Positions 14,197 to 23,241 of a stretch of DNA of 33,710 nucleotides are shown here, in pieces (position 1 is the first letter of the stretch; the number at the start of each line of letters is the position of its first letter). Under the pieces are notes generated by a model that made no database searches, was not told where the DNA came from, and saw nothing but the letters and a program-made list of their open reading frames with translations. This DNA is from Bacillus sp. MUM 116. Lineage in GTDB: Bacteria; Bacillota; Bacilli; Bacillales; Cytobacillaceae. The DNA lies in the NCBI RefSeq assembly GCF_001866655.1, contig NZ_MLYR01000067.1, positions 1 to 33,710 of the forward strand. The letters run 5' to 3'. Both the position numbers and the translations under genes were made by a program.

Positions 14197-15216
14197 ATGA
14201 CAGCAAAATTATTCTCATCCTATACAATTAAAGGAATTACGATAAAAAATCGTATTGTCATGTCTCCAATGTGCATGTATTCGAGTCATAATGAAGATGG
14301 TCATGTTCAAAACTGGCACCGGACTCACTACACAAGCAGAGCTGTTGGCCAGGTTGGACTGATTATTGTGGAAGCTACTGCCGTTACTCCACAAGGCCGC
14401 ATTTCCCCTCAAGATTTGGGAATTTGGAGCGACGAGCATGTTGAGGGGTTTAAGGAATTAGTTGACCTTATGAAAGAGCATGGAGCCAAAACAGGAATAC
14501 AGCTTGCCCATGCAGGCAGAAAAGCCGTTTTAGAGGGAGAAATTCTTGCTCCTTCAGCACTTGCTTATAATGAAAATAGTAAAACACCTAAGGAAATGAC
14601 CGTGGCAGAAGTTGAAGAAACTGTTGAAGCATTTAAAAAAGGTGCGGAACGGGCAGCAAATGTCGGCTTTGATATCATCGAAATTCACGGAGCACACGGA
14701 TATTTGGTTAATGAATTTTTATCACCGCTTTCTAATCAACGAACAGACGAATACGGCGGTTCGGCTGAAAACCGCTACCGTTTCCTTCGTGAGGTGATTG
14801 ATGCTGTCAAATCTGTATGGAATGGCCCTTTATTTGTAAGAGTTTCTGCACACGATTATAACGAGGAAGGCTTAACGCCAGAGGATTATGTAACCTTCAG
14901 TAAATGGATGAAGGATCAAGGCGTTGACTTAATTGACGTTAGTTCTGGTGCAGTTGTACCTGCTCGTATTAATGTTTACCCTGGTTACCAAGTAAAGTTT
15001 GCTGAAGAGATTAAGAATGGAGCAGATATTGCTACGGGTGCGGTTGGGTTGATTACTTCCCCTCTTCAAGCTGAAGAAATTTTGCAAAATGACCGGGCCG
15101 ATTTAGTTTTCTTAGCCCGAGAACTGTTGCGTGATCCTTACTGGCCTAGGACTGCAGCCAAAGAACTGGGGGCAGAGATTGAAACACCGGTACAATATAA
15201 ACGGGGCTGGATATAA
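14197..15216 (+). CDS. namA: NADPH dehydrogenase NamA (YqjM), old yellow enzyme
   Basis: 339-residue FMN-dependent ene-reductase of the old yellow enzyme family, YqjM type. Cys26 and Tyr28 (SPMCMYSS) and the substrate-binding His164 and His167 ([10 protein letters not shown]) fall at the same positions as in B. subtilis YqjM, whose Cys26 tunes the flavin. It reduces activated C=C bonds with NADPH and is thought to aid oxidative or electrophile stress defence. The start ATG 14197 has GGAGG about 10 nt upstream. It is monocistronic with its own terminator. Neighbouring zwf is a major NADPH source. Confidence 0.96.
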   Translation: MTAKLFSSYTIKGITIKNRIVMSPMCMYSSHNEDGHVQNWHRTHYTSRAVGQVGLIIVEATAVTPQGRISPQDLGIWSDEHVEGFKELVDLMKEHGAKTGIQLAHAGRKAVLEGEILAPSALAYNENSKTPKEMTVAEVEETVEAFKKGAERAANVGFDIIEIHGAHGYLVNEFLSPLSNQRTDEYGGSAENRYRFLREVIDAVKSVWNGPLFVRVSAHDYNEEGLTPEDYVTFSKWMKDQGVDLIDVSSGAVVPARINVYPGYQVKFAEEIKNGADIATGAVGLITSPLQAEEILQNDRADLVFLARELLRDPYWPRTAAKELGAEIETPVQYKRGWI

Positions 15217-15224
15217 ATAGGTAG

Positions 15225-15260
15225 AAATGTCCTTCATAGGCGGGATGAAGGACATTTTTT
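15225..15260 (+). terminator. Terminator between namA and rnz
   Basis: AAATGTCCTTCAT (15225-15237) and ATGAAGGACATTT (15245-15257) form a 13-bp stem followed by TTT. It lies between convergent genes. Confidence 0.88.
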
Positions 15261-15271
15261 ATGTCCGAAAG

Positions 15272-16195
15272 TTATTTCAAAGGTATGTTGATTTCTTTAA
15301 AATCCTCCGCAATATCGGTATTCGGAAAAATCTCTCGAGCCTCTTCCACTAATTCCCTTGAAGCTTGTCGATCATAACGGGAACTGATATGGGTCAAGCA
15401 AAGCTGTTTGCAGCCAGACATTTTCGCAATTTTCGCTGCCTGATGTGTTGTGGAATGAAAATAATCATATGCTAGCTTCTCATCTCCTTTTGAGAAGGTA
15501 GCTTCGTGTACTAACAGATCCGCATATTCCGCTAAAGAAATCGCCTTTTCGCAGTACCTAGTATCTCCCAAAATCGTTACAATTCTCCCCTTTTGAGGCG
15601 GCCCAAGGAAATCAGCCGGGTTAATCGTTCTTCCGTCTTCAAGCGTAACCGTTTCCCCTTCCTTAACCTTTTTAAAAATAGGTCCTGGACGAACCCCAAT
15701 CTCCACTAATTTATCCGCCAACAATGTCCCAGGCCTGTCCTTTTCAACAATTCGATACCCATAGGAAGTAATCCCATGGTCTAAAGCATTTGCTTCTACA
15801 ATAAACTGTTCATCCTCAAAAATAATCCCATCCTCAATCTCAATAACCGTTATATTATATTTTAAATAGGTTTGGCTAACAGAAAGACTCACATCAATAA
15901 ATTCCTTAATTCCCTTTGGACCATATACAGTTACTTCCGATTCTCCCCCTTGAAAGGAGCGGCTTGATAAAAGCCCAGGCAATCCATAAATATGATCACC
16001 ATGAAGATGGGTAATAAAAATTTTTTCAATTCTGCGCGGTTTAAGTGAAGTATGTAAAATTTGATGCTGGGTTGCTTCTCCCACGTCAAATAACCAAATG
16101 CTTCCCCGCTCTTCCAGTAATTTTAAGGCAATGGATGTAACATTGCGAAACTTTGCCGGCATTCCTGCACCCGTCCCTAAGAAAAAAATATCCAC
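15272..16195 (-). CDS. rnz: Ribonuclease Z (tRNA 3' processing)
   Basis: 307 residues from GTG 16195, the same length as B. subtilis RNase Z. This start puts the zinc motif HLHGDH at His63, His65, Asp67 and His68, the positions I recall for the B. subtilis enzyme. AAGGAG lies 10 nt before it; the longer frame from 16216 has no comparable site. The N-terminus [19 protein letters not shown] is typical. RNase Z is a cytoplasmic endonuclease that cuts CCA-less tRNA precursors at the 3' end. It is divergent from zwf. A possible extended -10 (TGCTATATT) is at 16231-16239. Confidence 0.96.
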   Translation of the reverse strand: MDIFFLGTGAGMPAKFRNVTSIALKLLEERGSIWLFDVGEATQHQILHTSLKPRRIEKIFITHLHGDHIYGLPGLLSSRSFQGGESEVTVYGPKGIKEFIDVSLSVSQTYLKYNITVIEIEDGIIFEDEQFIVEANALDHGITSYGYRIVEKDRPGTLLADKLVEIGVRPGPIFKKVKEGETVTLEDGRTINPADFLGPPQKGRIVTILGDTRYCEKAISLAEYADLLVHEATFSKGDEKLAYDYFHSTTHQAAKIAKMSGCKQLCLTHISSRYDRQASRELVEEAREIFPNTDIAEDFKEINIPLK

Positions 16196-16288
16196 TTTTA
16201 GTAAACTCCTTACCATTATGTATTAGCTTTAATATAGCACAAATGAGGCATCGAAAATAAATGGTTAATTTACATGATTGCTTTTTAT

Positions 16289-16317
16289 TTGCGAATCATA
16301 AAGGAAACAGCTAAAAT
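16289..16317 (+). promoter_or_regulatory. Candidate promoter of zwf
   Basis: TTGCGA (16289-16294), 17-bp spacer, TAAAAT (16312-16317), 60 bp upstream of zwf. Confidence 0.5.
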
Positions 16318-16377
16318 TTAATACTTGGTAAGACACCTTAATTTTTAACCATACATACTGGAAATGAGGTATTATAA

Positions 16378-17883
16378 GTGGAACATACTGGAAGCACATC
16401 TTCACTCATTATGATTTTTGGTGCAACCGGCGATTTAGCAAAAAGGAAATTATTTCCTTCGCTGTACCGGTTATTTGAAAAAGGACGTTTATCCGATCAA
16501 TTTGCTATTATTGGGGTGGCAAGAAGATCGATTTCAAATGATGAATTTCAACAATCCGTAAAAGAATCTGTTCTTTCCGCTTTGGGAAGAGATACAAATA
16601 TTGATGAATTTATTTCACATTTTTACTATCAAGCACACGATGTACAGGATTCAAGTTCATACATTGCGCTAAAAAAATTGGCAAATGAGATTGATGAGCA
16701 TTATAAGTTGGAAGGCAACCGAATTTTTTATCTCGCCATGGCTCCTGAATTTTTTGGCCCGATTGCCCTGCATTTAAAATCTGACGGGTTAACCGATGTT
16801 AAAGGATATAAACGGCTTGTTATTGAAAAACCGTTCGGTCATGACCTTGAGTCTGCAAAAGAATTAAATAAACAAATCAGGACAGCCTTTTCCGAGGAAG
16901 AAATTTATCGGATTGACCACTATCTTGGAAAAGAAATGGTCCGAAACATCGAAGTAATCCGTTTCGCCAATGCCATTTTCGAACCATTATGGAATAACCG
17001 CTATATTTCCAACATACAAGTTACATCAAGTGAGACACTTGGGGTTGAGGAGCGGGGCCGCTATTACGAAAATAGCGGTGCCTTACGTGACATGCTCCAA
17101 AACCACATGCTGCAAATGGTAGCCCTTCTTGCGATGGAACCACCTATCAAGCTTACAACGGATGAAATTCGTTCCGAAAAAGGCAGAGTATTTAGAGCTA
17201 TTCGTAAGGTAGAAGGAGAAGAAGTGAAGGATTATTTTGTTCGCGGGCAATACGGTGAAGGAGAAATGGACGGAAAAAAAGTTCCAAAATATCGTGATGA
17301 ACCAATGGTGGACAAGGATTCAAATACAGAGACTTACGTAGCAGCAAAAATCATGATTGATAATTTCCGCTGGGCTGGAGTTCCTTTTTACATCAGAACA
17401 GGTAAAAGACTGAAAGTGAAATCCACCAAAATTGTCGTTCAATTTAAAGATATACCAATGAATTTATACTACCAAACCGAGAAAATGTTAAATCCTAATC
17501 TCCTTGTTATCCATATACAACCGGAGGAAGGAATTACATTACATTTAAATGCCAAAAAAGCAGGCGGACATCTTGATGCTCAAGTGGTGAAATTGAGCTT
17601 TGCCAATACGGGAATTCATGCAATGAATACTCCGGAAGGATATGAAAAGCTTTTATACGACTGCATGCAGGGAGATGCAACAAACTTTACCCATTGGGAT
17701 GAGGTAGCCTATTCCTGGAGCTTTGTTGATAAAATCTCAGAAGCCTGGAAAAATAGTAAGGATGAAAGTTTTCCTAACTATGCATCGGGTTCAAGAGGTC
17801 CTGATGCAGCAGATCAATTATTAGAAAAAGATGGTTTTTCCTGGTGGCCAGTTACAGAGCTGGAAGTAGAAACCTGCAACTAA
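16378..17883 (+). CDS. zwf: Glucose-6-phosphate 1-dehydrogenase
   Basis: 501 residues, GTG start with GAGG about 9 nt upstream. It oxidises glucose-6-phosphate to 6-phosphogluconolactone with NADP+, the first step of the oxidative pentose phosphate pathway. Visible are the nucleotide motif FGATGDLAKRKLFP (about 14-27), EKPFGHD (about 150-156) and the active-site signature RIDHYLGKEMV (about 180-190). In B. subtilis, as I recall, gndA (6-phosphogluconate dehydrogenase) is the neighbour between zwf and yqjH; here it is absent and an M14 peptidase follows instead. Its terminator is directly downstream. Confidence 0.97.
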   Translation: MEHTGSTSSLIMIFGATGDLAKRKLFPSLYRLFEKGRLSDQFAIIGVARRSISNDEFQQSVKESVLSALGRDTNIDEFISHFYYQAHDVQDSSSYIALKKLANEIDEHYKLEGNRIFYLAMAPEFFGPIALHLKSDGLTDVKGYKRLVIEKPFGHDLESAKELNKQIRTAFSEEEIYRIDHYLGKEMVRNIEVIRFANAIFEPLWNNRYISNIQVTSSETLGVEERGRYYENSGALRDMLQNHMLQMVALLAMEPPIKLTTDEIRSEKGRVFRAIRKVEGEEVKDYFVRGQYGEGEMDGKKVPKYRDEPMVDKDSNTETYVAAKIMIDNFRWAGVPFYIRTGKRLKVKSTKIVVQFKDIPMNLYYQTEKMLNPNLLVIHIQPEEGITLHLNAKKAGGHLDAQVVKLSFANTGIHAMNTPEGYEKLLYDCMQGDATNFTHWDEVAYSWSFVDKISEAWKNSKDESFPNYASGSRGPDAADQLLEKDGFSWWPVTELEVETCN

Positions 17884-17895
17884 AATACAATTTTA

Positions 17896-17936
17896 AAAAA
17901 GCTCCGTTTTGGTTATAGCAAAGCGGAGCTTTTTTG
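17896..17936 (+). terminator. Terminator after zwf
   Basis: GCTCCGTTTT and AAAGCGGAGC form a 10-bp stem (one T-G pair), extended by A and T runs. The same stem with one base changed recurs at 20543-20581. Confidence 0.9.
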
Positions 17937-18135
17937 TATTTCGGAAAGTAAAAATTTTGTAGGTCGAAATTTAAATATTAAGTCAATTTCCGACAGAATA
18001 TTCAGTAGATTAAAATTACAATAGAATTGCATTAAAATTTAATGAGAAAACCGGAGGTGAATTGATATACATAGGTAAAATTTAGAGATTTAATATTCAA
18101 TTATTCTAAAAACTATTAAAAGGGCGGATGGAAAA

Positions 18136-20535
18136 ATGAAGAAAAAGAAAGCGGTTGCAAGTCTTTTGACAATAGGTTTGTTTACAACTACGATTCCTTT
18201 TACTGCAAGTTTTGCCGATGGACCAAAATGGACGAATGTCAATGTGTATGAAGAACAAGATGGAAGTAAGTTTAATAGTGAAAACTATGATTTTGTTAAA
18301 TTTTCGCAAATTGGAACTAAGTTAAAAGATATTGAAAAACAATCAAACCGAATAAAGGTTGAGGTACGAGGAACTTCGGCAAAAGGACATCCTCTTTATG
18401 TCGTAACAATTGCCGATCCAACCACTCAAGGGAAATTTGGAAAAATCCAGGCCTTAAGAAAACAAATGTTTAAAAATCCAGGAAAAGCGCAGGACTGGAT
18501 TGCTAATAATTCTGATTTTAAAGTTCCGATTATGATTAACGGTTCCATTCACGGGACAGAATTCGCAGGAAGCGATGCCATTCTTCAATTAATTGAACGC
18601 TTTGCCACACAAAATGACCAGGAAACGAAAAACATTTTAGCGAATAATATTCTTATATTTAATGTAGTGCAAAATCCTGACGGACGTGTCGATGCTACAC
18701 GTTTTAACGGTGAGGGAATTGACTTGAACCGTGACTTTATTACCCAGTCTCAGCCGGAAACTAGAGAAACCGCGGAGCTTATTAAAGAATGGAATCCAAT
18801 GGTATTCCTTGATACACACGGTTACGTAAAAAATTACGCACCAAATCGCCAAGGATTAATCGAACCTTGTACGCCTCCTCATAACCCTAACTATGAATAT
18901 GATCTTTACAACAAGTGGGCTTATAAACAGGCTGAAGCGATGGAAGCGCAAATTATGAAAGTAAAGGATCAATTCGTAGGAAGTACCCCAACTAATAGTA
19001 ACTTATATAAAAACATGCAAGGTGTCTATATTCCGCAGCGAAATGATAAAGACGGCTGGGATGATTATCCGCCAATTTTCACACCAATGTATGCAATGTA
19101 CCATGGGGCTTACGGTCATACGTTAGAAACGCCAACGAATGATTGGGATGGTGTCCGTTGGATGTATAATGCCATTATCGGGGCGCTAAATTTTGCAACG
19201 GAAAACAAACAAGCGATGATTACGGACCAAATTGAAATGTTCAAACGCGGAATTAACTTTGATCATCCTTTCCATAAGGACGGTTTCTTCCCAAAAGCTT
19301 ATATTCTTCCGGCTAATGAGAAAGACCCAACGATAACAAATAAAGCAGTCAATCATTTAATCAACAATGATATTGATGTTCTTCAATCACCAAAAGCATT
19401 TACTGTTGATGGAAGAACCTATCCGAAAGGGACTTACATTGTGATGATGGATCAGGCGAAAGCCGGCTTGGCGAACACTATGCTATGGGATGGGGAAGAC
19501 ATTACAAATGATATTGGTGCCATGTACGATATTTCAGCATGGAGTCTGCCTGAACTGTGGGGCTTTGAAGCGGTGGCGACACAAAGCTCTATTAATGTGA
19601 CGACCACAAAAGTGAACAAAATCAGTGAACAAGGTTCCATTTCTGGTAAAGGTCCATTCTTGATTCCAAACAGTTCGGTTAAAGCTATTAATCTAGTAAA
19701 TACACTAATCCAACAAGGGTTGGAGGTCAAACGTGATGAAAGCGGGAACTTCTACACAGAAGCAACTGCGAATAAGATCTCCGCTGCCGTGAAAGAATCC
19801 GGATTGCAAATTGAGAGTACTGCAAAAGTACCAGCCGATGCTAGCGTCTTATCGAGCTTAAAAGTAGCTATTTTCAAGGATGGAGGAATTAGTAAAGTTC
19901 AGTCCCACAGTGGCACAAAGCTTGCACTGAAACGACTAGGATTTGACGTGACAGAAGTAACCCCAGTTGAAGTTGCCGAAAACGGTCTAAGTGGATTTGA
20001 TGTTTTTGTGTATAGCGGATCATCTAGCTTAATTAGTGTCATCACGAGTGCTTCAAACAAGGAATTTGGAGTGCAAGACAAGGCGCAAGAAACGAAGCTG
20101 CGCGCGAACATTGTCGACTTTGTGAACAAAGGCGGTAAATATATTGCAGTAGGATCAACAGCCTCACAAGCAACGAATACCCTCGGTCTAACAGATGACA
20201 CCGTTAATGTTGGTGGTTCTGATAGCAATGGAATTGTGAAGGTAGATTACGAAGGTACTGGTTTAACAGCTGGTTATGGTAAGGATGACTTCGGTTTTGT
20301 CTATCGTCCAGTTTGGTATACAAATACTGGAAATGATAAAGTTGTTGCCAAATATGCCAACGCGAATGATTTCTTTGTTGCTGGTCACTGGAGAAATAAC
20401 CAAAATGCAAAAGGTCAGGCCGTAGTAGTAAAAGAACAGAATAAAGACGTTACCTTGATTGGACTTGAAGCAGGCTTCCGTGATCATACTGATTACCTTT
20501 TCCGTCTCCTATCCAATACAATATTTGAAAAATAA
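18136..20535 (+). CDS. Secreted M14 zinc carboxypeptidase
   Basis: 799 residues. The signal peptide (about 1-27) ends near ASFADG. The M14 catalytic set is visible: zinc ligands His139 and Glu142 (IHGTE) and His228 (DTHGY), substrate-binding Asn198-Arg199 (DLNRD), and a probable catalytic Glu331 (GHTLETPTND). The catalytic domain spans about 45-370. The C-terminal about 220 residues contain a class I glutamine-amidotransferase-like fold region (VAIFKDGG, YSGSSS). Substrate is unknown; protein or wall peptides are possible. The ribosome binding site is weak (GGCGGATGG). It is flanked by two nearly identical terminators and stands where gndA lies in B. subtilis. Confidence 0.85.
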   Translation: MKKKKAVASLLTIGLFTTTIPFTASFADGPKWTNVNVYEEQDGSKFNSENYDFVKFSQIGTKLKDIEKQSNRIKVEVRGTSAKGHPLYVVTIADPTTQGKFGKIQALRKQMFKNPGKAQDWIANNSDFKVPIMINGSIHGTEFAGSDAILQLIERFATQNDQETKNILANNILIFNVVQNPDGRVDATRFNGEGIDLNRDFITQSQPETRETAELIKEWNPMVFLDTHGYVKNYAPNRQGLIEPCTPPHNPNYEYDLYNKWAYKQAEAMEAQIMKVKDQFVGSTPTNSNLYKNMQGVYIPQRNDKDGWDDYPPIFTPMYAMYHGAYGHTLETPTNDWDGVRWMYNAIIGALNFATENKQAMITDQIEMFKRGINFDHPFHKDGFFPKAYILPANEKDPTITNKAVNHLINNDIDVLQSPKAFTVDGRTYPKGTYIVMMDQAKAGLANTMLWDGEDITNDIGAMYDISAWSLPELWGFEAVATQSSINVTTTKVNKISEQGSISGKGPFLIPNSSVKAINLVNTLIQQGLEVKRDESGNFYTEATANKISAAVKESGLQIESTAKVPADASVLSSLKVAIFKDGGISKVQSHSGTKLALKRLGFDVTEVTPVEVAENGLSGFDVFVYSGSSSLISVITSASNKEFGVQDKAQETKLRANIVDFVNKGGKYIAVGSTASQATNTLGLTDDTVNVGGSDSNGIVKVDYEGTGLTAGYGKDDFGFVYRPVWYTNTGNDKVVAKYANANDFFVAGHWRNNQNAKGQAVVVKEQNKDVTLIGLEAGFRDHTDYLFRLLSNTIFEK

Positions 20536-20542
20536 GAATTTC

Positions 20543-20581
20543 AAAGCTCCGCTTTGTTTTCACCACCAAAGCGGAGCTTTT
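20543..20581 (+). terminator. Terminator after the M14 peptidase
   Basis: AAAGCTCCGCTTT (20543-20555) and AAAGCGGAGCTTT (20568-20580) form a perfect 13-bp stem with a 12-nt loop. It overlaps the dinB stop codon on the other strand. Confidence 0.78.
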
Positions 20582-21857
20582 ATTCTTCTTTATGCTTTTC
20601 CGGAAACGACCGTAAAAAATCCTTATTAAAGCTTGTCGCGGTTCCTATTTTGTGATTGGGGTCAATTGGTTTTTGCGAAGAAGCAGTCTCAACGATATGT
20701 TTTCCGTACTTTTCCTGAAGGACCGAAATCGTCTTAAGCAATGGCTCCTTCTTCGCCTCCTTTTCATAGGAAAACAAATCAAGCTGCTTATAAGCCTCTT
20801 CTTGGTCTAGTAAATCAGATCCGGTAATACCTAATAACCTTACAGGATCTCCATTCCAATGCTTGATAAATAACTGCTTTGCAGCAGTCGAAATTTCCTC
20901 TTTTTGGCTAATTGGATTTGAAAGTTTTTTACTTCTGGTAATCGTCTTTCGATCTTTAAAACGAATCGTAATCCCCAAAGTAGATGCGAGGACGTTTTTA
21001 CGCTTTAATCTGACTGAAACCGTTTCTGCTAATGAATCGAGAACATGGAATAACTCTTGCTGATTACTAATATCCCTTGGAAGTGTTGTAGAATTGCCAA
21101 TGCTTTTAAAATCGGCAACCGATTCTGGATCAACCGCCCTGGAATCAATTCCATTCGCACGATCTTTGATGCGAAGACCATTTATCCCTAACAAGTTTTT
21201 TAGCTGAACCTCATTCCCCATTGCCAAATCGCCAATGGTATAAATGCCAATCGTTGTCAGCTTTTCAGCAGTCTTTTTGCCGACACCGTGCATCTCATTT
21301 GTATTTAACGGCCAAAGAACAGATGGGATATCCCGTTTACGAAGAATCGTAATTCCCATTGGTTTTTTCATATCAGAGGCCATTTTCGCTAAAAACTTAT
21401 TGGGGGCAATCCCAATGCTGCAGGGCAAATCTAGCTGCTCTTGAATTCTTTTTTGAATACTTTCAGCAATTTCAATCGGGCTCCCAATTTCATATGACTC
21501 CGTAATATCCATATAGCCCTCATCAATCGAAACAGGTTCAACAAGTTCAGTATATTGTCTGAGAATTTCAAACATGCCCATGGAAGCAGCGCGGTACCGC
21601 TCGAAATTAGGGGATTTTACAATCAGCTGTGGGCAAAGCTTTTTAGCCTCCCAAAGCGGCATCGTCGTTTTCACGCCAAATCTCCTTGCTTCGTAGCTGC
21701 AGGTGACAATAATTCCTCTTCGTTCTTCAACATTCCCGGCAATCGCAAGTGGTTTCCCCTTTAGTTCAGGATCATAGGCCATCTCCACCGATGCATAAAA
21801 GCTATTCATATCAACATGTAAAATGACTCTTCCGTTTTTCGGATACATTTCCTTCAT
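20580..21857 (-). CDS. dinB: DNA polymerase IV (YqjH), Y-family
   Basis: 425 residues. Catalytic motifs are HVDMNSFYASVE (Asp16) and SIDEGYMD (Asp112-Glu113). The helix-hairpin-helix region is about 170-235, and the little finger follows. QLDLF near residue 365 is a beta-clamp binding motif. A GTG at 21866 is in frame, but AGGAAG lies 8 nt before ATG 21857. It performs error-prone translesion synthesis. No LexA box is seen upstream, unlike uvrX, which suggests it is not SOS-controlled here. It is encoded between the M14 peptidase and yqjE; there is a repeat-bearing gap to yqjE. Confidence 0.95.
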   Translation of the reverse strand: MKEMYPKNGRVILHVDMNSFYASVEMAYDPELKGKPLAIAGNVEERRGIIVTCSYEARRFGVKTTMPLWEAKKLCPQLIVKSPNFERYRAASMGMFEILRQYTELVEPVSIDEGYMDITESYEIGSPIEIAESIQKRIQEQLDLPCSIGIAPNKFLAKMASDMKKPMGITILRKRDIPSVLWPLNTNEMHGVGKKTAEKLTTIGIYTIGDLAMGNEVQLKNLLGINGLRIKDRANGIDSRAVDPESVADFKSIGNSTTLPRDISNQQELFHVLDSLAETVSVRLKRKNVLASTLGITIRFKDRKTITRSKKLSNPISQKEEISTAAKQLFIKHWNGDPVRLLGITGSDLLDQEEAYKQLDLFSYEKEAKKEPLLKTISVLQEKYGKHIVETASSQKPIDPNHKIGTATSFNKDFLRSFPEKHKEE

Positions 21858-21898
21858 GTTCGGCACTTCCTGTAAACTTTATAACTAAAGTACAATAA

Positions 21899-21985
21899 AG
21901 AAAACTCGCCGACTGGCAAGCCCCTAAGGGCGGTTCATGAGGCGTAGTTGCACTTATGCCTGATAGGAAAGTTTACTTTCCTATC
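21899..21985. repeat. Probable dispersed intergenic repeat unit
   Basis: The GC-richer stretch after yqjE contains GCCCCTAAGGGC and ends in a perfect 10-bp hairpin, GATAGGAAAG (21962-21971) / CTTTCCTATC (21976-21985). It differs in composition from its surroundings and resembles repeats scattered in Bacillaceae intergenic regions. Family assignment is from memory. Confidence 0.45.
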
Positions 21986-21994
21986 GGCCAAAAA

Positions 21995-22013
21995 GGGGAG
22001 CAGCCCGCTCCCC
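21995..22013 (-). terminator. Terminator of yqjE
   Basis: GGGGAGC, 5-nt loop, GCTCCCC: a perfect 7-bp GC-rich stem. On the minus strand it is followed by TTTTTGG, 12 bp after the yqjE stop. Confidence 0.85.
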
Positions 22014-22024
22014 TTCATACTGTA

Positions 22025-23146
22025 TTATTGATTTGTTACTTCATCAATAATTGCCAACGTCATTTCCGCCAATTTGTATAATTCTTCAATTGGCATCCGT
22101 TCGTTCGTTGTATGAATTTCTTCATAGCCAACAGCAAGATTGACAGTAGGAATTCCAAATCCGGCAATCACATTGGCATCGCTTCCGCCACCGCTATGCT
22201 GCAATTCACAGCTGCGGCCGATTTTCCCAGCGGCTTTGCGGGCAATTTCAACGACTTGATCTCCCTCGCCAAATTTAAAACCTGGGTACATAACTTCAAC
22301 ATTCACTTCTGCTCTTCCGCCCATTTCTTCTGCAACTGTTTCGAAGGCATCCTTCATTTTTTGAACCTGTACCTGCATTTTTTCAGAGACTAATGAGCGG
22401 GCTTCAGCTAAAATATCCACTCGGTCGCAGACAATATTTGTCGCCTGGCCACCCTCAAAACGGCCAATATTCGCTGTTGTTTCTTTGTCAATTCTTCCTA
22501 ATGGCATTTTCGCAATTGCTTTAGCGGCAATCGTAATCGCGGAAATCCCTTTTTCCGGTGCAACCCCTGCATGGGCTGTTTTTCCATAAATGACCGTTTT
22601 CACTTTTGCTTGTGTAGGAGCAGCAACGATAACATTTCCGACTAAACCATCACTATCAAGGGCATAGCCATATTTCGCCTTTATTAGGGAAGGATCCAAT
22701 GCCTTTGCACCAACAAGACCGGATTCTTCTCCAGCGGTAATGATAAATTGGATTAATCCATGATCAATATTTTGTTCTTTTAAAACACGAATCATCTCAA
22801 ACATGGCAGCCAAGCCAGCTTTATCATCCGCACCAAGAATCGTTGTACCATCGGTTACCACATAACCATCTTTAATAGATGGCTTTACACCTTTTGCCGG
22901 AACCACCGTGTCCATATGGGACGTGAAATAAATTGGGTCGACACCTTCTTTTGTAGCAGGCAGGGTACAAATTAAATTCCCTGCTCCATGGCCTGTTTGT
23001 GCTGTTGTATCATCTTCAAAAACTTCAAGACCTAAATCAGAAAACTTTTGCTTTAAAACTTTCGCAATTTCCGTCTCATATTTTGTTTCTGAGTCGATTT
23101 GTACTAATTCCAAAAACTCTTTCAATAGACGTTCTTGATTAATCAT
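22025..23146 (-). CDS. yqjE: M20 family metallopeptidase, PepT-like (YqjE)
   Basis: 373 residues, near the 371 of B. subtilis YqjE. M20 motifs are visible: TSHMDTV (His77, Asp79), GADDKAG (metal-bridging Asp107) and the catalytic pair Glu140-Glu141 (ITAGEESG). A dimerisation insert is about 180-290, and HSGGGSDANV is near residue 320. The family is tripeptidase/aminotripeptidase-like and di-zinc dependent, probably cytoplasmic; actual substrates are unproven. Start ATG 23146 follows GGAGGG by about 10 nt. It lies 95 bp downstream of yqjD on the same strand and may be co-transcribed with yqjC-yqjD. Confidence 0.9.
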   Translation of the reverse strand: MINQERLLKEFLELVQIDSETKYETEIAKVLKQKFSDLGLEVFEDDTTAQTGHGAGNLICTLPATKEGVDPIYFTSHMDTVVPAKGVKPSIKDGYVVTDGTTILGADDKAGLAAMFEMIRVLKEQNIDHGLIQFIITAGEESGLVGAKALDPSLIKAKYGYALDSDGLVGNVIVAAPTQAKVKTVIYGKTAHAGVAPEKGISAITIAAKAIAKMPLGRIDKETTANIGRFEGGQATNIVCDRVDILAEARSLVSEKMQVQVQKMKDAFETVAEEMGGRAEVNVEVMYPGFKFGEGDQVVEIARKAAGKIGRSCELQHSGGGSDANVIAGFGIPTVNLAVGYEEIHTTNERMPIEELYKLAEMTLAIIDEVTNQ

Positions 23147-23241
23147 CTAGCCGAACCCTCCATTATATGTACTACACTCACTATTTTAGTATACCTTTTC
23201 GCGAAAATCTCATCAAATGAAAGAATTGCAAAATCACAAGG

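Noticed and set aside
18053..18086. Strong GGAGGTG followed by TTG and a 7-codon frame upstream of the M14 peptidase
   Set aside because: The spacing to the TTG is too short (about 4 nt) and the frame ends at once; no support for a gene, though the orphan site is odd.
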